Made by a program: the position numbers and the translations under genes. A model generated the notes under the pieces. The model had not been told where the DNA came from and did no database searches. It saw nothing but the letters and a program-made list of their open reading frames with translations. Positions 51,688 through 60,181 of a stretch of 64,000 nucleotides of DNA are shown here, piece by piece. This DNA is from DATCLS01 sp036563805 (lineage in GTDB: Bacteria; Actinomycetota; Acidimicrobiia; Acidimicrobiales; VFJN01), in NCBI GenBank assembly GCA_036563805.1, contig DATCLS010000064.1, positions 1 to 64,000 on the forward strand, in the 5' to 3' direction. Numbering within the stretch: the stretch's first letter is position 1; the number at the start of each line of letters is the position of its first letter.

Positions 51688-51743
51688 CCGCGGCGGCCTC
51701 CGAACGCCCCAAAGGGCGCGGCCCCACCGGGCCGCACCCTCGA

Positions 51744-51778
51744 GGGCCGGGGCACCCCGCCGCTGGGTGCCCCGGCCC
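51744..51778 (-). terminator. stem-loop downstream of the whiB7-like gene
   Basis: Perfect 14-bp inverted repeat GGGCCGGGGCACCC / GGGTGCCCCGGCCC, 7-nt loop. A second hairpin GCGGCCC/GGGCCGC follows at 51718-51735. Confidence 0.65.
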
Positions 51779-51829
51779 GGAGTGGGGAGGAGGAGCATCG
51801 GCCGGAGGGACCATCCGCCGCCCGGGCGA

Positions 51830-52255
51830 TCAGGCGATGCGGACCTCGGCGACGTCTCGGAGCTGCTCGGGGATCGGCACCTCGGGCAGCTCGTCCTCGG
51901 GGCGGGGCCGCTTCGGCGGCCGCCCCCGCCGCCTCTTGACCGCCAGGATCTTCCCGTTCAAGAAGAGCTGGCCGCCCCACACGCCCCACGGCTCACGCCG
52001 CTCGAGCGCACCCTCCAGGCAGGGGATCAGGGCCGGGCACGTGGCGCAGATGTGCTTGGCCCGCGCGATGTCCTGAAGCTCCTCGCTGAAGAACAGCGCG
52101 GCGAGCCGACCGCTGCCGTCGTTGCAGCGGGCGTGGGCCCACCAGGCGTCCCCGGTAGCGAGGAGCTCGGCTCGGAATTCGTCGTCGACCTCGCCGCCGC
52201 TGCGTTCGGCGTCGGGCCTGCGCTCGTCGGACTCTGATGTGAGGGGGGCGAGCAT
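51830..52255 (-). CDS. whiB7: WhiB7-like iron-sulfur transcription factor
   Basis: 141 residues. The four Cys of the WhiB Fe-S domain are in ARCNDG and HICATCPALIPCLE. GVWGG, the sigma-A contact loop, follows, then a basic AT-hook-like RRRGRPPKRP, the mark of WhiB7. WhiB7 pairs with the primary sigma factor at promoters with an A+T patch beside the -35 and activates drug-resistance genes when ribosomes are inhibited. The leader with a uORF and attenuator supports the call. ATG 52255 has AAGGGA about 8 nt upstream. An acidic C-terminus after the hook is unusual. Confidence 0.85.
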   Translation of the reverse strand: MLAPLTSESDERRPDAERSGGEVDDEFRAELLATGDAWWAHARCNDGSGRLAALFFSEELQDIARAKHICATCPALIPCLEGALERREPWGVWGGQLFLNGKILAVKRRRGRPPKRPRPEDELPEVPIPEQLRDVAEVRIA

Positions 52256-52311
52256 CTGCCTAGTCCCTTGTTCGTGAGCTGACGGTTGGTAGGTGGTGGC
52301 TGGAGAAAGAA

Positions 52312-52341
52312 GAAGGCCGCCGGGGTGTCCCGACGGCCTTC
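52312..52341 (-). terminator. leader attenuator (terminator hairpin)
   Basis: Transcript GAAGGCCG pairs with CGGCCTTC around a GC-rich inner stem, followed by TTCTTTCT. It ends 56 nt before the whiB7-like start. Its 5' arm is shared with the alternative hairpin at 52335-52396. Confidence 0.75.
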
Positions 52342-52396
52342 GGAGGTCTCTGCGCTTCAGCGCCTGATCGTGGTCAGGGCGAACGCTCCGAAGGCC
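52335..52396 (-). promoter_or_regulatory. leader antiterminator hairpin
   Basis: Transcript GGCCTTCGGAG (52396-52386) pairs perfectly with CTCCGAAGGCC (52345-52335). The 5' arm lies in the last codons of the uORF. The 3' arm uses the same GAAGGCC that the terminator needs, so the two structures exclude each other. Confidence 0.75.
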
Positions 52397-52589
52397 GTGG
52401 GCGGGCTCGATCGAGGGCAAACACCGGGGACACCGCCTGAATCGACACGAGCCACTTCCGCGTATGGGCAGGCGCGTGCTTGGCGGCGTAGCCGAGGTGC
52501 AGAGCAGCGCACGTACCGGGACGCGTGACGACACGCGCGGCGCCGGCCATGAGGCCGCCCTTCTGCGTCATGTCGGTCATCGTCGTCAC
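52374..52589 (-). CDS. regulatory leader peptide (uORF) of whiB7
   Basis: 71 residues from GTG 52589 with AGAGGGA 10 nt upstream (ATG 52580 also possible), ending at TGA 52374. The sequence is basic: MTDMTQKGGLMAGAARVV, then HLGYAAKHAPAHTRKW and a C-terminal RARPRPSERSP. Translation to the stop would cover the 5' arm of the antiterminator and let the terminator form. Ribosome stalling earlier would free it. This is the logic known for mycobacterial whiB7, although the peptide itself need not be conserved. Confidence 0.65.
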   Translation of the reverse strand: MTTMTDMTQKGGLMAGAARVVTRPGTCAALHLGYAAKHAPAHTRKWLVSIQAVSPVFALDRARPRPSERSP

Positions 52590-52639
52590 TGTCGGTACGT
52601 CCCTCTCGTCGGTCGGGTCGGTCAAGTTCGCACGCCAGG

Positions 52640-52665
52640 ACACTACGGCCGGTCCTTGGCGTCAA
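52640..52665 (-). promoter_or_regulatory. candidate whiB7 promoter
   Basis: Minus-strand TTGACG (52665-52660) and TAGTGT (52645-52640), preceded by an A+T patch (GTTTAATC) as in WhiB7-autoregulated promoters. The 14-nt spacer is short, so one of the hexamers may be misplaced. Confidence 0.4.
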
Positions 52666-52711
52666 CCGATTAAACGGTACTTGGCGAAAATCGTTTGGCC
52701 AACGGCAGATA

Positions 52712-53269
<558 letters not shown>

Positions 53270-53275
53270 GCCGGC

Positions 53276-53281
53276 AGGCTA
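53276..53281 (-). promoter_or_regulatory. -10 element of orn
   Basis: Minus-strand TAGCCT ends 6 nt before GTG 53269. Confidence 0.5.
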
Positions 53282-53365
53282 CTGAGGGTCGCGATGACAG
53301 TTGTCGACCGCCCGGCCCGCCGGGGGGCGCGGTCGGCCGGGCCATCGGCTGGGCACCGGCGGCCG

Positions 53366-56050
53366 TCAGCCGGCGTCGGCGGCCGGGGTGCTGGTGGCGC
53401 CGTCCAGCGCCTCGTGCAGGTCGCCCCGCCCCGAGACGCCGAGCTTCTCGTAGACGCGCTGGAGGCGGTTCTCCACCGTGCGGACCGACAGGAAGAGGGT
53501 CCGGGCGATCTCCTTGTTGGACCGGCCGGCCGCGGCGAGCAGCGCGGTCTCGCGCTCGGCCGGCGTGAGCACGGCCCGGGCGGGGATGCTCTGCAGGGCG
53601 GGCGTGACGGGGTCCTCGCAGGCGCGGGCCAGGCGGCCGGCCCGGTGCTCGTCGGCGGCCGCAGCCCGGGGCTGGTTCGCCCGGCGGCGGGCCGTGGCGG
53701 CGTCGGCCGCGGCCTCGGCGGCCAAGAGGCCAGCCCCCATCGCCTCGAAGTCGCGGGACACCGCCTCCAGCGCCTCGGCGTCGTCGCGGGCCAGCGCCAG
53801 GGTGTGGGCGACCCGGGCCGGGGCCAGCCGCCCGTCGATGTGGCGGGCGACGTCGACCAGCTCGTGGCGCACGTCGCGCGCCCGGCCGAGGCGGGCCAGG
53901 CCGTGCAGCGCCGCCGCCGCGCCGACGAGGTCGCCGACCTGGTGGCCGAGGTCGACCGCCTGCTCGAAGAGGCGGCAGGCCTCGGACAACTGGCCGGCGG
54001 CGACGGCGGTCCAGGCCTTGGCGTGGACCAGCTCGCCCGCCTCGAGCTGCGTCGGCGGGACGGGCAGCGCCGCGGCGGCGGCGAGGCTCTCCTGGGCCTG
54101 CCGCCTCCTGCCGGCCAGGGCCAGGAACCGGGCCTGCTGGATGTGGCCGAGGCGGACGAGCAGCGGGCGACCCAGCTCCTGGTTGAGGGCGATGGCTTGC
54201 TGAGCCTGGCGGACCCCGGTGCGGGCCTTGCCGCGCTCCGCGGCGCTGTACGTGGTCACCAGCGAGAACGCAGCCTGGGCCTCGATGGACCGGTCGGCCA
54301 GCGCCTGCCGGTAGTGCTCGGCCGCCAGCTCGTCGGCCTCGGCGAACCGGCCCGCGAACTGCAGCGCCAGGATCCGGAAGATCTCGTGGTACCACGGGTA
54401 CCAGGGGAGGGGCTCAGCGGTGGCGAGCTGGGCGGCCCGCCCGCGCCGGGCCGTGGCGATGGCCTCCTCCGTCCGGCCCAGGCGCCCCAGGCCGTAGCCG
54501 GCGGCGATGTAGGCCTGGCTCAGGGCCCGGCCCTCGGTCCGCTCGATCAGCGGCCCCGCCGCCTCCGCCGCGGCCCGGGGCCCGCGAAGCAGGATGATGG
54601 CGTGCGACCGGGCGGCCTCCAGCTGGTCGCGCCGCACCGGGTCGTGCACCGTGGCCAGCACCTCGTCGACGAGGTCCTCCACGTCGTCGCCGGTCCAGAT
54701 GGCGGCCTCGATGCGGGTCTGAGCCACGGCCGTGAGCTGGGCCTCGTCCCCCGACTCGGCGGCCTCGGCGGCGAGCAGGGCCAGCTGGCGCTGGGCGTCC
54801 TCCGTGCGGCCGAGCAGCAGGGCGAGCTGGGCGGCGAGCAGGGCGGCGTCGAACCCCGCGCCGGCGTCGAGCGCGGCGCGGGTCAGGCGCTCGGCCAGGC
54901 GGAAGTCGTAGCGGCGCCGGGCCTCGACGGCGCCGGCGAGCAGCACCTGGGCGCTGCCCCCGCCGCCGGTCAGCCGCCACGACGCCACCCGCAGCGTGTC
55001 TTCGCGCCGCCGGGCCCCGGTGGCCTCGACGGCCTCGGCCAACGCCCGGGCGATCGCCCGGGCCCGGATGGCGGGCACGGTGGCCTGCACGACCTCGCCG
55101 TACAGGGGGTGCGCCAGCCGGACGGTCAGGCGTCGGCCGCTCGACTCGCTGCGCAGCAGGCCCCGGCGCTCCAGCGACTCGGCCAGCGCCGGGTCGCCCA
55201 GCGACTTCAGCTCGGCCTGGCCGAGCGGCTCGCCGTAGGCCACGAGCTCGAGCAGTGCCCGCTCGGCGGGGGAGAGGTCGCCGAGGCGGCTCTCGACCAG
55301 CTCGACCAGCCGGTCGGAGGGGGCGAGCCGGCCCGCCAGCCGCCACAGGCCCCGCTCCTCGACCAGCGTGCCCGCCTGCCGGGCCCCGAGGACCAGCTCG
55401 CGCAGGAACAGCACGTTGCCCTGGGCCCGGGCGGCCAGGCCGGCAGCGGTCGCCGGGTCGACGGGGCCGCCCAGGGCGGCCGACAGCAGGTCGACGATCG
55501 TCTCGTCGGGCAGGGCTGGCAGCTCGACCCGCTCGGCCAGCTCGTCGCGCCACAGGGCGACGAGGGCGTCGGGGACGGGCTCGCCGGTGCGGGTCGTGAG
55601 CAGCACCTTGGCGCTGCCCGTGACGGCCACGTGGTGGAGGAGCGTGGCCGAGGCGTCGTCCAGCAGTTGGGCGTCGTCGACGGACACGACGAGCGGCCGG
55701 CCGCCGGCTGCCTCGACCAGCGCCGCGGCCGAGCGCTTCAGCAGCCAGGCCAGGTCGTCGACCGCGCCCTCGACGTAGGTGTCGGCGGGCAGCAGCGCGG
55801 TGAGGGCCCCGAAGGGCAGGCCGCGGGCCGTGTGAGTGCCGGTGGCGTGGACCACGGTGAGCCCGGCCTCGGCCAGGAGGCGGACGGCCTCCCGGGCGAC
55901 CCGGGTCTTGCCGACCCCCGCCCGGCCGGCCAGGACCACGCCCTGGGTGTGGTCGCTGGTCATGAGCTCGCAGACACGCTGCAGCTCTTCGGCCCGCCCC
56001 ACAAACGGCCAGTCTTGACTACTCGCAACGCCGCACCGTAGTACTCCCAC
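53366..56050 (-). CDS. large LuxR-family regulator with AAA-type ATPase (LAL)
   Basis: 894 residues. The N-terminal P-loop GRAGVGKT (42-49) is followed by PLVVSVDDAQLL (Walker B) and LLTTRTGEPVP. A long helical repeat (TPR-like) middle of about 500 residues comes next. The C-terminal LuxR HTH reads LTPAERETALLAAAGRSNKE then IARTLFLSVRTVENRLQRVY. Such LAL proteins bind a signal through the helical domain and activate transcription of catabolic or antibiotic genes. The start is GTG 56050; a TAATGA hexamer ends 9 nt before it. It has no neighbour that shows its target. Confidence 0.9.
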   Translation of the reverse strand: MGVLRCGVASSQDWPFVGRAEELQRVCELMTSDHTQGVVLAGRAGVGKTRVAREAVRLLAEAGLTVVHATGTHTARGLPFGALTALLPADTYVEGAVDDLAWLLKRSAAALVEAAGGRPLVVSVDDAQLLDDASATLLHHVAVTGSAKVLLTTRTGEPVPDALVALWRDELAERVELPALPDETIVDLLSAALGGPVDPATAAGLAARAQGNVLFLRELVLGARQAGTLVEERGLWRLAGRLAPSDRLVELVESRLGDLSPAERALLELVAYGEPLGQAELKSLGDPALAESLERRGLLRSESSGRRLTVRLAHPLYGEVVQATVPAIRARAIARALAEAVEATGARRREDTLRVASWRLTGGGGSAQVLLAGAVEARRRYDFRLAERLTRAALDAGAGFDAALLAAQLALLLGRTEDAQRQLALLAAEAAESGDEAQLTAVAQTRIEAAIWTGDDVEDLVDEVLATVHDPVRRDQLEAARSHAIILLRGPRAAAEAAGPLIERTEGRALSQAYIAAGYGLGRLGRTEEAIATARRGRAAQLATAEPLPWYPWYHEIFRILALQFAGRFAEADELAAEHYRQALADRSIEAQAAFSLVTTYSAAERGKARTGVRQAQQAIALNQELGRPLLVRLGHIQQARFLALAGRRRQAQESLAAAAALPVPPTQLEAGELVHAKAWTAVAAGQLSEACRLFEQAVDLGHQVGDLVGAAAALHGLARLGRARDVRHELVDVARHIDGRLAPARVAHTLALARDDAEALEAVSRDFEAMGAGLLAAEAAADAATARRRANQPRAAAADEHRAGRLARACEDPVTPALQSIPARAVLTPAERETALLAAAGRSNKEIARTLFLSVRTVENRLQRVYEKLGVSGRGDLHEALDGATSTPAADAG

Positions 56051-56059
56051 CTCACTGTG

Positions 56060-56065
56060 TCATTA
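56060..56065 (-). promoter_or_regulatory. candidate -10 element of the LAL gene
   Basis: Minus-strand TAATGA ends 9 nt before GTG 56050. The rest of 56066-56247 shows no gene. Confidence 0.35.
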
Positions 56066-56247
56066 CCCTTCTTGGGCGTCGCTACGCCACACGGATCGCG
56101 GCCGGGGCCGTATGGCGCGCCCGTCGGCCGGCCGGCGGCTGCGGGCCCATCGGCGGGAGCGTTCGGTGGGGCGGGTCAGTGGGCCCGGCGCCCGGGCGGG
56201 AGCGAGCCGGGGCTGCGATCATCGACCGGCGGCGGCGGTCGGGCTGC

Positions 56248-56253
56248 CACAAT
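56248..56253 (+). promoter_or_regulatory. candidate -10 element of dut
   Basis: CACAAT ends 6 nt before GTG 56260. Confidence 0.35.
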
Positions 56254-56259
56254 CGGGGG

Positions 56260-56697
56260 GTGCTCCGCGTCCCCGTCGTCCGGCTCGATCCCGACCTGCC
56301 GCTGCCCACCTACGCCCGACCCGGCGACGCCGGCGCCGACCTGGTGGCCCGCGAGGGAGCGCACCTGCGGCGGGGCGGAGGCCGGGCGCTCGTCCCGACG
56401 GGCATCGCGGTGGCCATCCCGGTCGGCTACGCCGGGTTCATCCAGCCCCGCAGCGGCCTGGCGCTGCGCCACGGCGTCACCTGCCTCAACACGCCCGGGC
56501 TCATCGACAGCGGCTATCGCGACGAGCTGCGGGTCCTGCTGATCAACACCGACCCCGACGCCGACTACGAGGTCGCCCGGGGCGACCGCATCGCCCAGCT
56601 CGTCATCCAGCGGGTCGAGGAGGCCGTGTTCGAGCCGACCGACGAGCTCGAGGCCTCGGTGCGGGGCAACGGGGGCTTCGGCCACACGGGTCGCTGA
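56260..56697 (+). CDS. dut: dUTP diphosphatase
   Basis: 145 residues. The five trimeric dUTPase motifs are present: ADLVA, QPRSGLAL, NTPGLIDSGYRDEL, RGDRIAQLVI and the C-terminal RGNGGFGHTG arm. It hydrolyses dUTP to dUMP and pyrophosphate, keeping uracil out of DNA. GTG 56260 matches the family N-terminus; the frame is open upstream. Confidence 0.95.
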   Translation: MLRVPVVRLDPDLPLPTYARPGDAGADLVAREGAHLRRGGGRALVPTGIAVAIPVGYAGFIQPRSGLALRHGVTCLNTPGLIDSGYRDELRVLLINTDPDADYEVARGDRIAQLVIQRVEEAVFEPTDELEASVRGNGGFGHTGR

Positions 56698-56767
56698 ACG
56701 GGGTCTGAACGGGTCGCCGCTACCCGCCGTCGACCCGCCTGCGGGCCGTCGCCTGCGGGCCGTCGCC
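56694..56767. repeat. duplicated sequence around the dut stop
   Basis: CTGAACGGG (with the stop TGA) recurs at 56694 and 56705. A 14-bp GCCTGCGGGCCGTC is tandem at 56737 and 56751. Confidence 0.7.
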
Positions 56768-56771
56768 GCCC

Positions 56772-57176
56772 TCAGTCCTCGTCGTCGCCCTCGTCGGCCC
56801 GGTGCTTGTGGAGCACGATGCGCCGCCCGCCGTCGGCCGCCTCCCAGTCGTCGACGCTGGCGTCCAGCAGAGCGGCGGCCAGGTCGGGCAGGGGAGCGGG
56901 CTCGGCCCCGTCGCCCTCGACCCGCAGCTCGACGCTGAGGCCACCGCCGCCCACGGTGTAGGTCACGACGAGCGTGCCCCGGGTCTCGTCGCCCTTGCCC
57001 TCGCCCACGGCCAGCAGGGCGGCGGCCTCGCCGACGGCGAGCCGCACCTCCTCCACCTCGCGGTAGGTGAGCCCGGCCCGGGTGGCCACGCCGGCTGCGC
57101 CGACGCGGGTGATCCGCACCGCCGCGGCGGTGGCGGGCACGGTCAGCTTGATGCTGTCGCCGTCGGTGGGCTCCAC
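56772..57176 (-). CDS. RsbW-like protein with a degenerate ATP site
   Basis: 134 residues from GTG 57176, which lies 10 nt after a TAGGCT element. VPATAAAVRITRVGAAGVA, then REVEEVRLAVGEAAALL, line up with the N-terminal helices of anti-sigma-factor kinases. The E-x-x-x-N Asn box is EAAAL, with Asn replaced, and the G1/G2 boxes are not evident. A beta-strand pair with TLVVTYTVGGGGLSVELR follows. ATP binding is doubtful; it may act as a simple binding partner. Confidence 0.6.
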   Translation of the reverse strand: MEPTDGDSIKLTVPATAAAVRITRVGAAGVATRAGLTYREVEEVRLAVGEAAALLAVGEGKGDETRGTLVVTYTVGGGGLSVELRVEGDGAEPAPLPDLAAALLDASVDDWEAADGGRRIVLHKHRADEGDDED

Positions 57177-57186
57177 GAGAGTTGCG

Positions 57187-57192
57187 AGCCTA
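57187..57192 (-). promoter_or_regulatory. -10 element of the RsbW-like gene
   Basis: Minus-strand TAGGCT ends 10 nt before GTG 57176. Confidence 0.4.
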
Positions 57193-57210
57193 ACCCTGAC
57201 CCCGGCCGAG

Positions 57211-58200
57211 TCACGGTTCACGGACCACGTCCGCCGGGTTCTTGTCGGTGCGTCGGCCGACGTAGACGGGGTGGCGGAGGCGGCCGTCCTCGGTCCACTC
57301 GCCGAACTCGATCTCCACGACCACCTCGGGCCGCACCCAGTGGGCGCCCCGGGCGTGCAGCGGCGGGGGCGGGGGCGTGAACGGGCACACGTCGGTGGCG
57401 AGCGGCGCCAGCAGGGCGGCGAACCGGTCCAGCTCGGCGTCGGTGAAGCCCGAACCCGCCCGCCCGGCGTACCGCAGCTCGGGCTCCCCCGGCGCGTCGT
57501 GGTAGCCGACCAGGATCGAGCCCAGCCCGTCGGCCCGCCGCCCCTCGCCGGGCGCCCACCCGCCCACCACCAGCTCCTGGCGGCGGCGGACCTTGACCTT
57601 CAGCCAGCTGCGGGTCCGCGTGCCCGGCACGTAGGGCGCGTCGACCCGCTTGGCCATGATGCCCTCGAGCCCCTGTTGGCGGGTGGCGTTCAGCAGGGCC
57701 TGGCCGTCGTCGAACACGGTCGACAGGCTCACGCCCGGGGGCAGGTCGTCGGCCAGGCCCTCGAGCAGGCGGCGCCGGTCGCGCCAGGGCAGGCCGGTGG
57801 TGTCCTGCCCGTTCAGGCGGAGCAGGTCGAACACGATGAGCTCGACCGGGACCTCGGCCGCCCGACGGCGGGCGTCGGCCGGAGAGGCGACGTGCATGCG
57901 CTGCTGGAGCCGCCCGAAGCTCGGGCGCCCGTCGGGCCCGATCGCCACGATCTCGCCGTCCAGCAGGCAGGAGATCGGTGCCAGCGCCGGGGCCAGCGGA
58001 GCGAGCTCGGGGTAGGTGGCCGTGGCGTCGCGGCCGTTGGCCGACCAGGCCCGGACGGTGCCGGCGTCGGAGCCGGCGGCGGTGTTGCCGTCGTTGTCGA
58101 CCTCGACGAGCAGGCGCATGCCGTCCCACTTCAACTCGTAGACCCAGTCGGGGCCTGTGGGGAGCTGGCCGCTCGTGGCTTTCATGGGGGCGAGCGCCAC
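57211..58200 (-). CDS. stand-alone LigD-type ATP-dependent DNA ligase
   Basis: 329 residues. The adenylation motif is ELKWDGMR, with Lys24 as nucleophile. Further motifs are LDGEIVA (III), DLLRLNG (IIIa), GLEGIMAKR (IV) and WLKVKV (V), followed by an OB fold ending with RHPVYVGRRTDKNP. Its length and order match the ligase part of LigD or LigC, without nuclease or polymerase domains. It seals nicks or breaks in repair. No ku gene is in the window. GTG 58200 begins 6 nt after TAGGCT. Confidence 0.92.
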   Translation of the reverse strand: MALAPMKATSGQLPTGPDWVYELKWDGMRLLVEVDNDGNTAAGSDAGTVRAWSANGRDATATYPELAPLAPALAPISCLLDGEIVAIGPDGRPSFGRLQQRMHVASPADARRRAAEVPVELIVFDLLRLNGQDTTGLPWRDRRRLLEGLADDLPPGVSLSTVFDDGQALLNATRQQGLEGIMAKRVDAPYVPGTRTRSWLKVKVRRRQELVVGGWAPGEGRRADGLGSILVGYHDAPGEPELRYAGRAGSGFTDAELDRFAALLAPLATDVCPFTPPPPPLHARGAHWVRPEVVVEIEFGEWTEDGRLRHPVYVGRRTDKNPADVVREP

Positions 58201-58206
58201 GCCCGG

Positions 58207-58212
58207 AGCCTA
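58207..58212 (-). promoter_or_regulatory. -10 element of the ligase gene
   Basis: Minus-strand TAGGCT ends 6 nt before GTG 58200. Confidence 0.5.
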
Positions 58213-58295
58213 CGGGCGGGCACTCCCACCTGGGGGCATGCGCCCGGGGGCGGGGACCGGGGCGGCGGGCCGGGGTCTCGTCGCCCGGACGGGGC

Positions 58296-58394
58296 GGGGC
58301 GCCGCCGGCTCGGGCGTTGGCGGGTGGCTCGCACGGGTGTCGGCGGGTGGCGCGGGTGTTGGCGGGGCGCCGTCGGGCTCAGGCGTTGGCGGGC
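58296..58394. repeat. degenerate duplication of the protease gene 3' end
   Basis: GGGGCGCCG...GGCGTTGGCGGG occurs at 58296-58324 and at 58364-58394, where it includes the stop codon of the HtrA-like gene. Shorter copies lie between. Confidence 0.6.
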
Positions 58395-59359
58395 GGGTCG
58401 CCGCCGTCGCCCTCGGTCGGGAACGCCACGGTGAGGTCGAGCTCGTCGGTGCCGCGCACGACGTGCAACGTCAGCGTGCCGCCGTCGGGCACCTCGGCCA
58501 GCGCGGCATGCAGGTCGTCGGCGTCGACCACGGTGCGGTCGCCGGCCGCGGTGAGCAGGTCGCCCTCCTGGACGCCGGCCCGGTCGGCCGGGCTGCCGGG
58601 CTGCACGCCCCGCACCAGCACGCCGTCGCGCTCGGGCAGGCCCACGGCCCGGCGCATCCGTCGCGCCACCCGGGCGGGGGCCACGCCGACGCCGAGGACG
58701 CGGCGCGCCGGCTCGCGGCCCGCGGCGAGCTCGTCGACCCGGCGCCGCAGCTGGTCGTCGGCGGCCCGGGCGATGGCGAACCCGTCGCCCAGCCGCAGCG
58801 TCGTCACCCCGAGCAGGCGGCCCTGGAGGTCGACGATCGGGCTCCCGGACGTGCCCCGGGCCACCGGGGCCGTGTGCTCGACGCCGCCGGTGACGAGGCG
58901 GCCCCGCGGCCCCCGGAACGCCCGGTCGCGGCCCGACACCGTGCCGGCCGTGACCCGGACGCCGCCGTCGGCGACCCGGGCCACCGAGAGCACGGTGGCG
59001 CCCCAGCCGAGGGGATCGTCGGGGTCGCCGACGCCCGCGGCGTCGGCGGCGCTCTCGGGGGCGCCGACGCCGCCGACCGGCGCCCAGGGCAGGGGCGGCG
59101 CCTCGCCGGTGTCGACCCGGAGGACAGTGAGGTCGCCGTCGAGGTCGACGCCGGCCGCCCGGCCCTGCACCGCCCGGCCGCCGGCGAACGTGACCTCGGT
59201 CGTGCGGTCGCGCAGGTTGTGGGCGTTGGTCAGCACGAGCCCCTCGCCGACCACGACGCCGCAGCCCCGGCCGCCGTGCCGGCCGATGCGGACGACCGAG
59301 GGCGCCGCCGCCTCGACGACCCTGGGGATGACCGTGCGGAGCTCGTCGGTGGTAGTCAT
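58379..59359 (-). CDS. HtrA-like trypsin/PDZ serine protease
   Basis: 326 residues. The catalytic triad is H in LTNAHNL, D in DLDGDLTVLRV and S in GTSGSPIVD. A single PDZ domain (GVLVRGVQPGSPADRAGVQE then GDLLTAAG) is at the C-terminus. Unlike typical HtrA there is no signal peptide or membrane anchor, so it appears cytosolic. It is divergent from a HxlR regulator, which may control it. AAGGGACGAGG precedes ATG 59359. Confidence 0.88.
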   Translation of the reverse strand: MTTTDELRTVIPRVVEAAAPSVVRIGRHGGRGCGVVVGEGLVLTNAHNLRDRTTEVTFAGGRAVQGRAAGVDLDGDLTVLRVDTGEAPPLPWAPVGGVGAPESAADAAGVGDPDDPLGWGATVLSVARVADGGVRVTAGTVSGRDRAFRGPRGRLVTGGVEHTAPVARGTSGSPIVDLQGRLLGVTTLRLGDGFAIARAADDQLRRRVDELAAGREPARRVLGVGVAPARVARRMRRAVGLPERDGVLVRGVQPGSPADRAGVQEGDLLTAAGDRTVVDADDLHAALAEVPDGGTLTLHVVRGTDELDLTVAFPTEGDGGDPPANA

Positions 59360-59420
59360 GCCTCGTCCCTTCGCCAGGGATCGGTGCGCCGGTGCGTTCC
59401 GACGACCCGTCCGTAGTGAC

Positions 59421-59433
59421 TTGCAATCTGCAA
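59421..59433. promoter_or_regulatory. palindromic operator between htrA-like and hxlR genes
   Basis: TTGCA-ATC-TGCAA is a perfect palindrome in an A+T-rich pocket. A TACCCT hexamer follows at 59436-59441, 22 nt before ATG 59464. It is a likely HxlR dimer site. Confidence 0.5.
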
Positions 59434-59463
59434 ATTACCCTACCGACCCGAGGCGGCTCCGCC

Positions 59464-60024
59464 ATGCCCCGCACTCAACCGGTTCCCCCGTCCGGCCCGT
59501 CCGGACCCTCAGGACCCTCCGGATCGTCCGGATCGTCCGGCCCATCGTCCGTATCCGGGCCGTCGGCCCCGCCGGGCGCGTCGGCCCCGCCGGCCGGGCC
59601 GCTGGCCGAGGCTCTGGAGCGCGTCGGCGACCGCTGGACGCTGCTGGTGGTCGCCGCGCTGCTCGACGGCCCCCGACGGTTCGGCGAGCTGCTCGCCGAC
59701 CTCGAGGGCCTGGCCCCCAACATCCTGTCCAAGCGCCTGTCCCGGCTCGAGGCCGAGGGCCTGGTCGTCGGCGAGCCGTACTCCCGGCGGCCGGTCCGCC
59801 ACGTCTACCGGCTGACGGCCTCTGGTGCCGAGCTGGCCGGGGCCCTGCGCGTCCTCACCGACTGGGGCGCCGCCCAGCGGGGCCGGACGCCGCGGTCCGC
59901 CGACGACCACGACCGCGACCTCATCCACGCCGCCTGCGGGACGCCGGTCGAGGCCCGCTGGTACTGCCCCACGTGCGACCGCCAAGTGGACGAGCCCGGC
60001 GCGGACGGGCTGCAGTGGATGTGA
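59464..60024 (+). CDS. HxlR-family regulator with C-terminal Cys cluster
   Basis: 186 residues. A Ser/Gly/Pro-repeat N-terminus (PSGPSGPSGPSGSSG) precedes the HxlR winged helix: VGDRWTLLVVAALLDGPRRF, LAPNILSKRLSRLEAEGLV and RRPVRHVYRLTASG. After it come Cys in AACGTP and CPTCDR, spaced like a zinc ribbon or redox site. HxlR proteins usually act as repressors sensing aldehydes, quinones or redox state. ATG 59464 is the first start after the operator. Confidence 0.85.
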   Translation: MPRTQPVPPSGPSGPSGPSGSSGSSGPSSVSGPSAPPGASAPPAGPLAEALERVGDRWTLLVVAALLDGPRRFGELLADLEGLAPNILSKRLSRLEAEGLVVGEPYSRRPVRHVYRLTASGAELAGALRVLTDWGAAQRGRTPRSADDHDRDLIHAACGTPVEARWYCPTCDRQVDEPGADGLQWM

Positions 60025-60181
60025 GCCGAAATGTGACGCGCGCGCCCCGCCCAGTGTCGAATACGGGCATCATCGCAGCGTTCCACCGTGATGAGTACGG
60101 TGTCGCCGCGGTGCGCGCTCCCTGTGCGAGCGCTAGGTTCGCTCGCTCGGGCGGACGAGATCACTAGAGGAGATGCTTCCG

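Noticed and set aside
53366..56050. Classification as a MalT-type activator
   Set aside because: The P-loop and LuxR HTH fit the broad LAL group, but nothing nearby concerns maltose and the sensor region is not specific.
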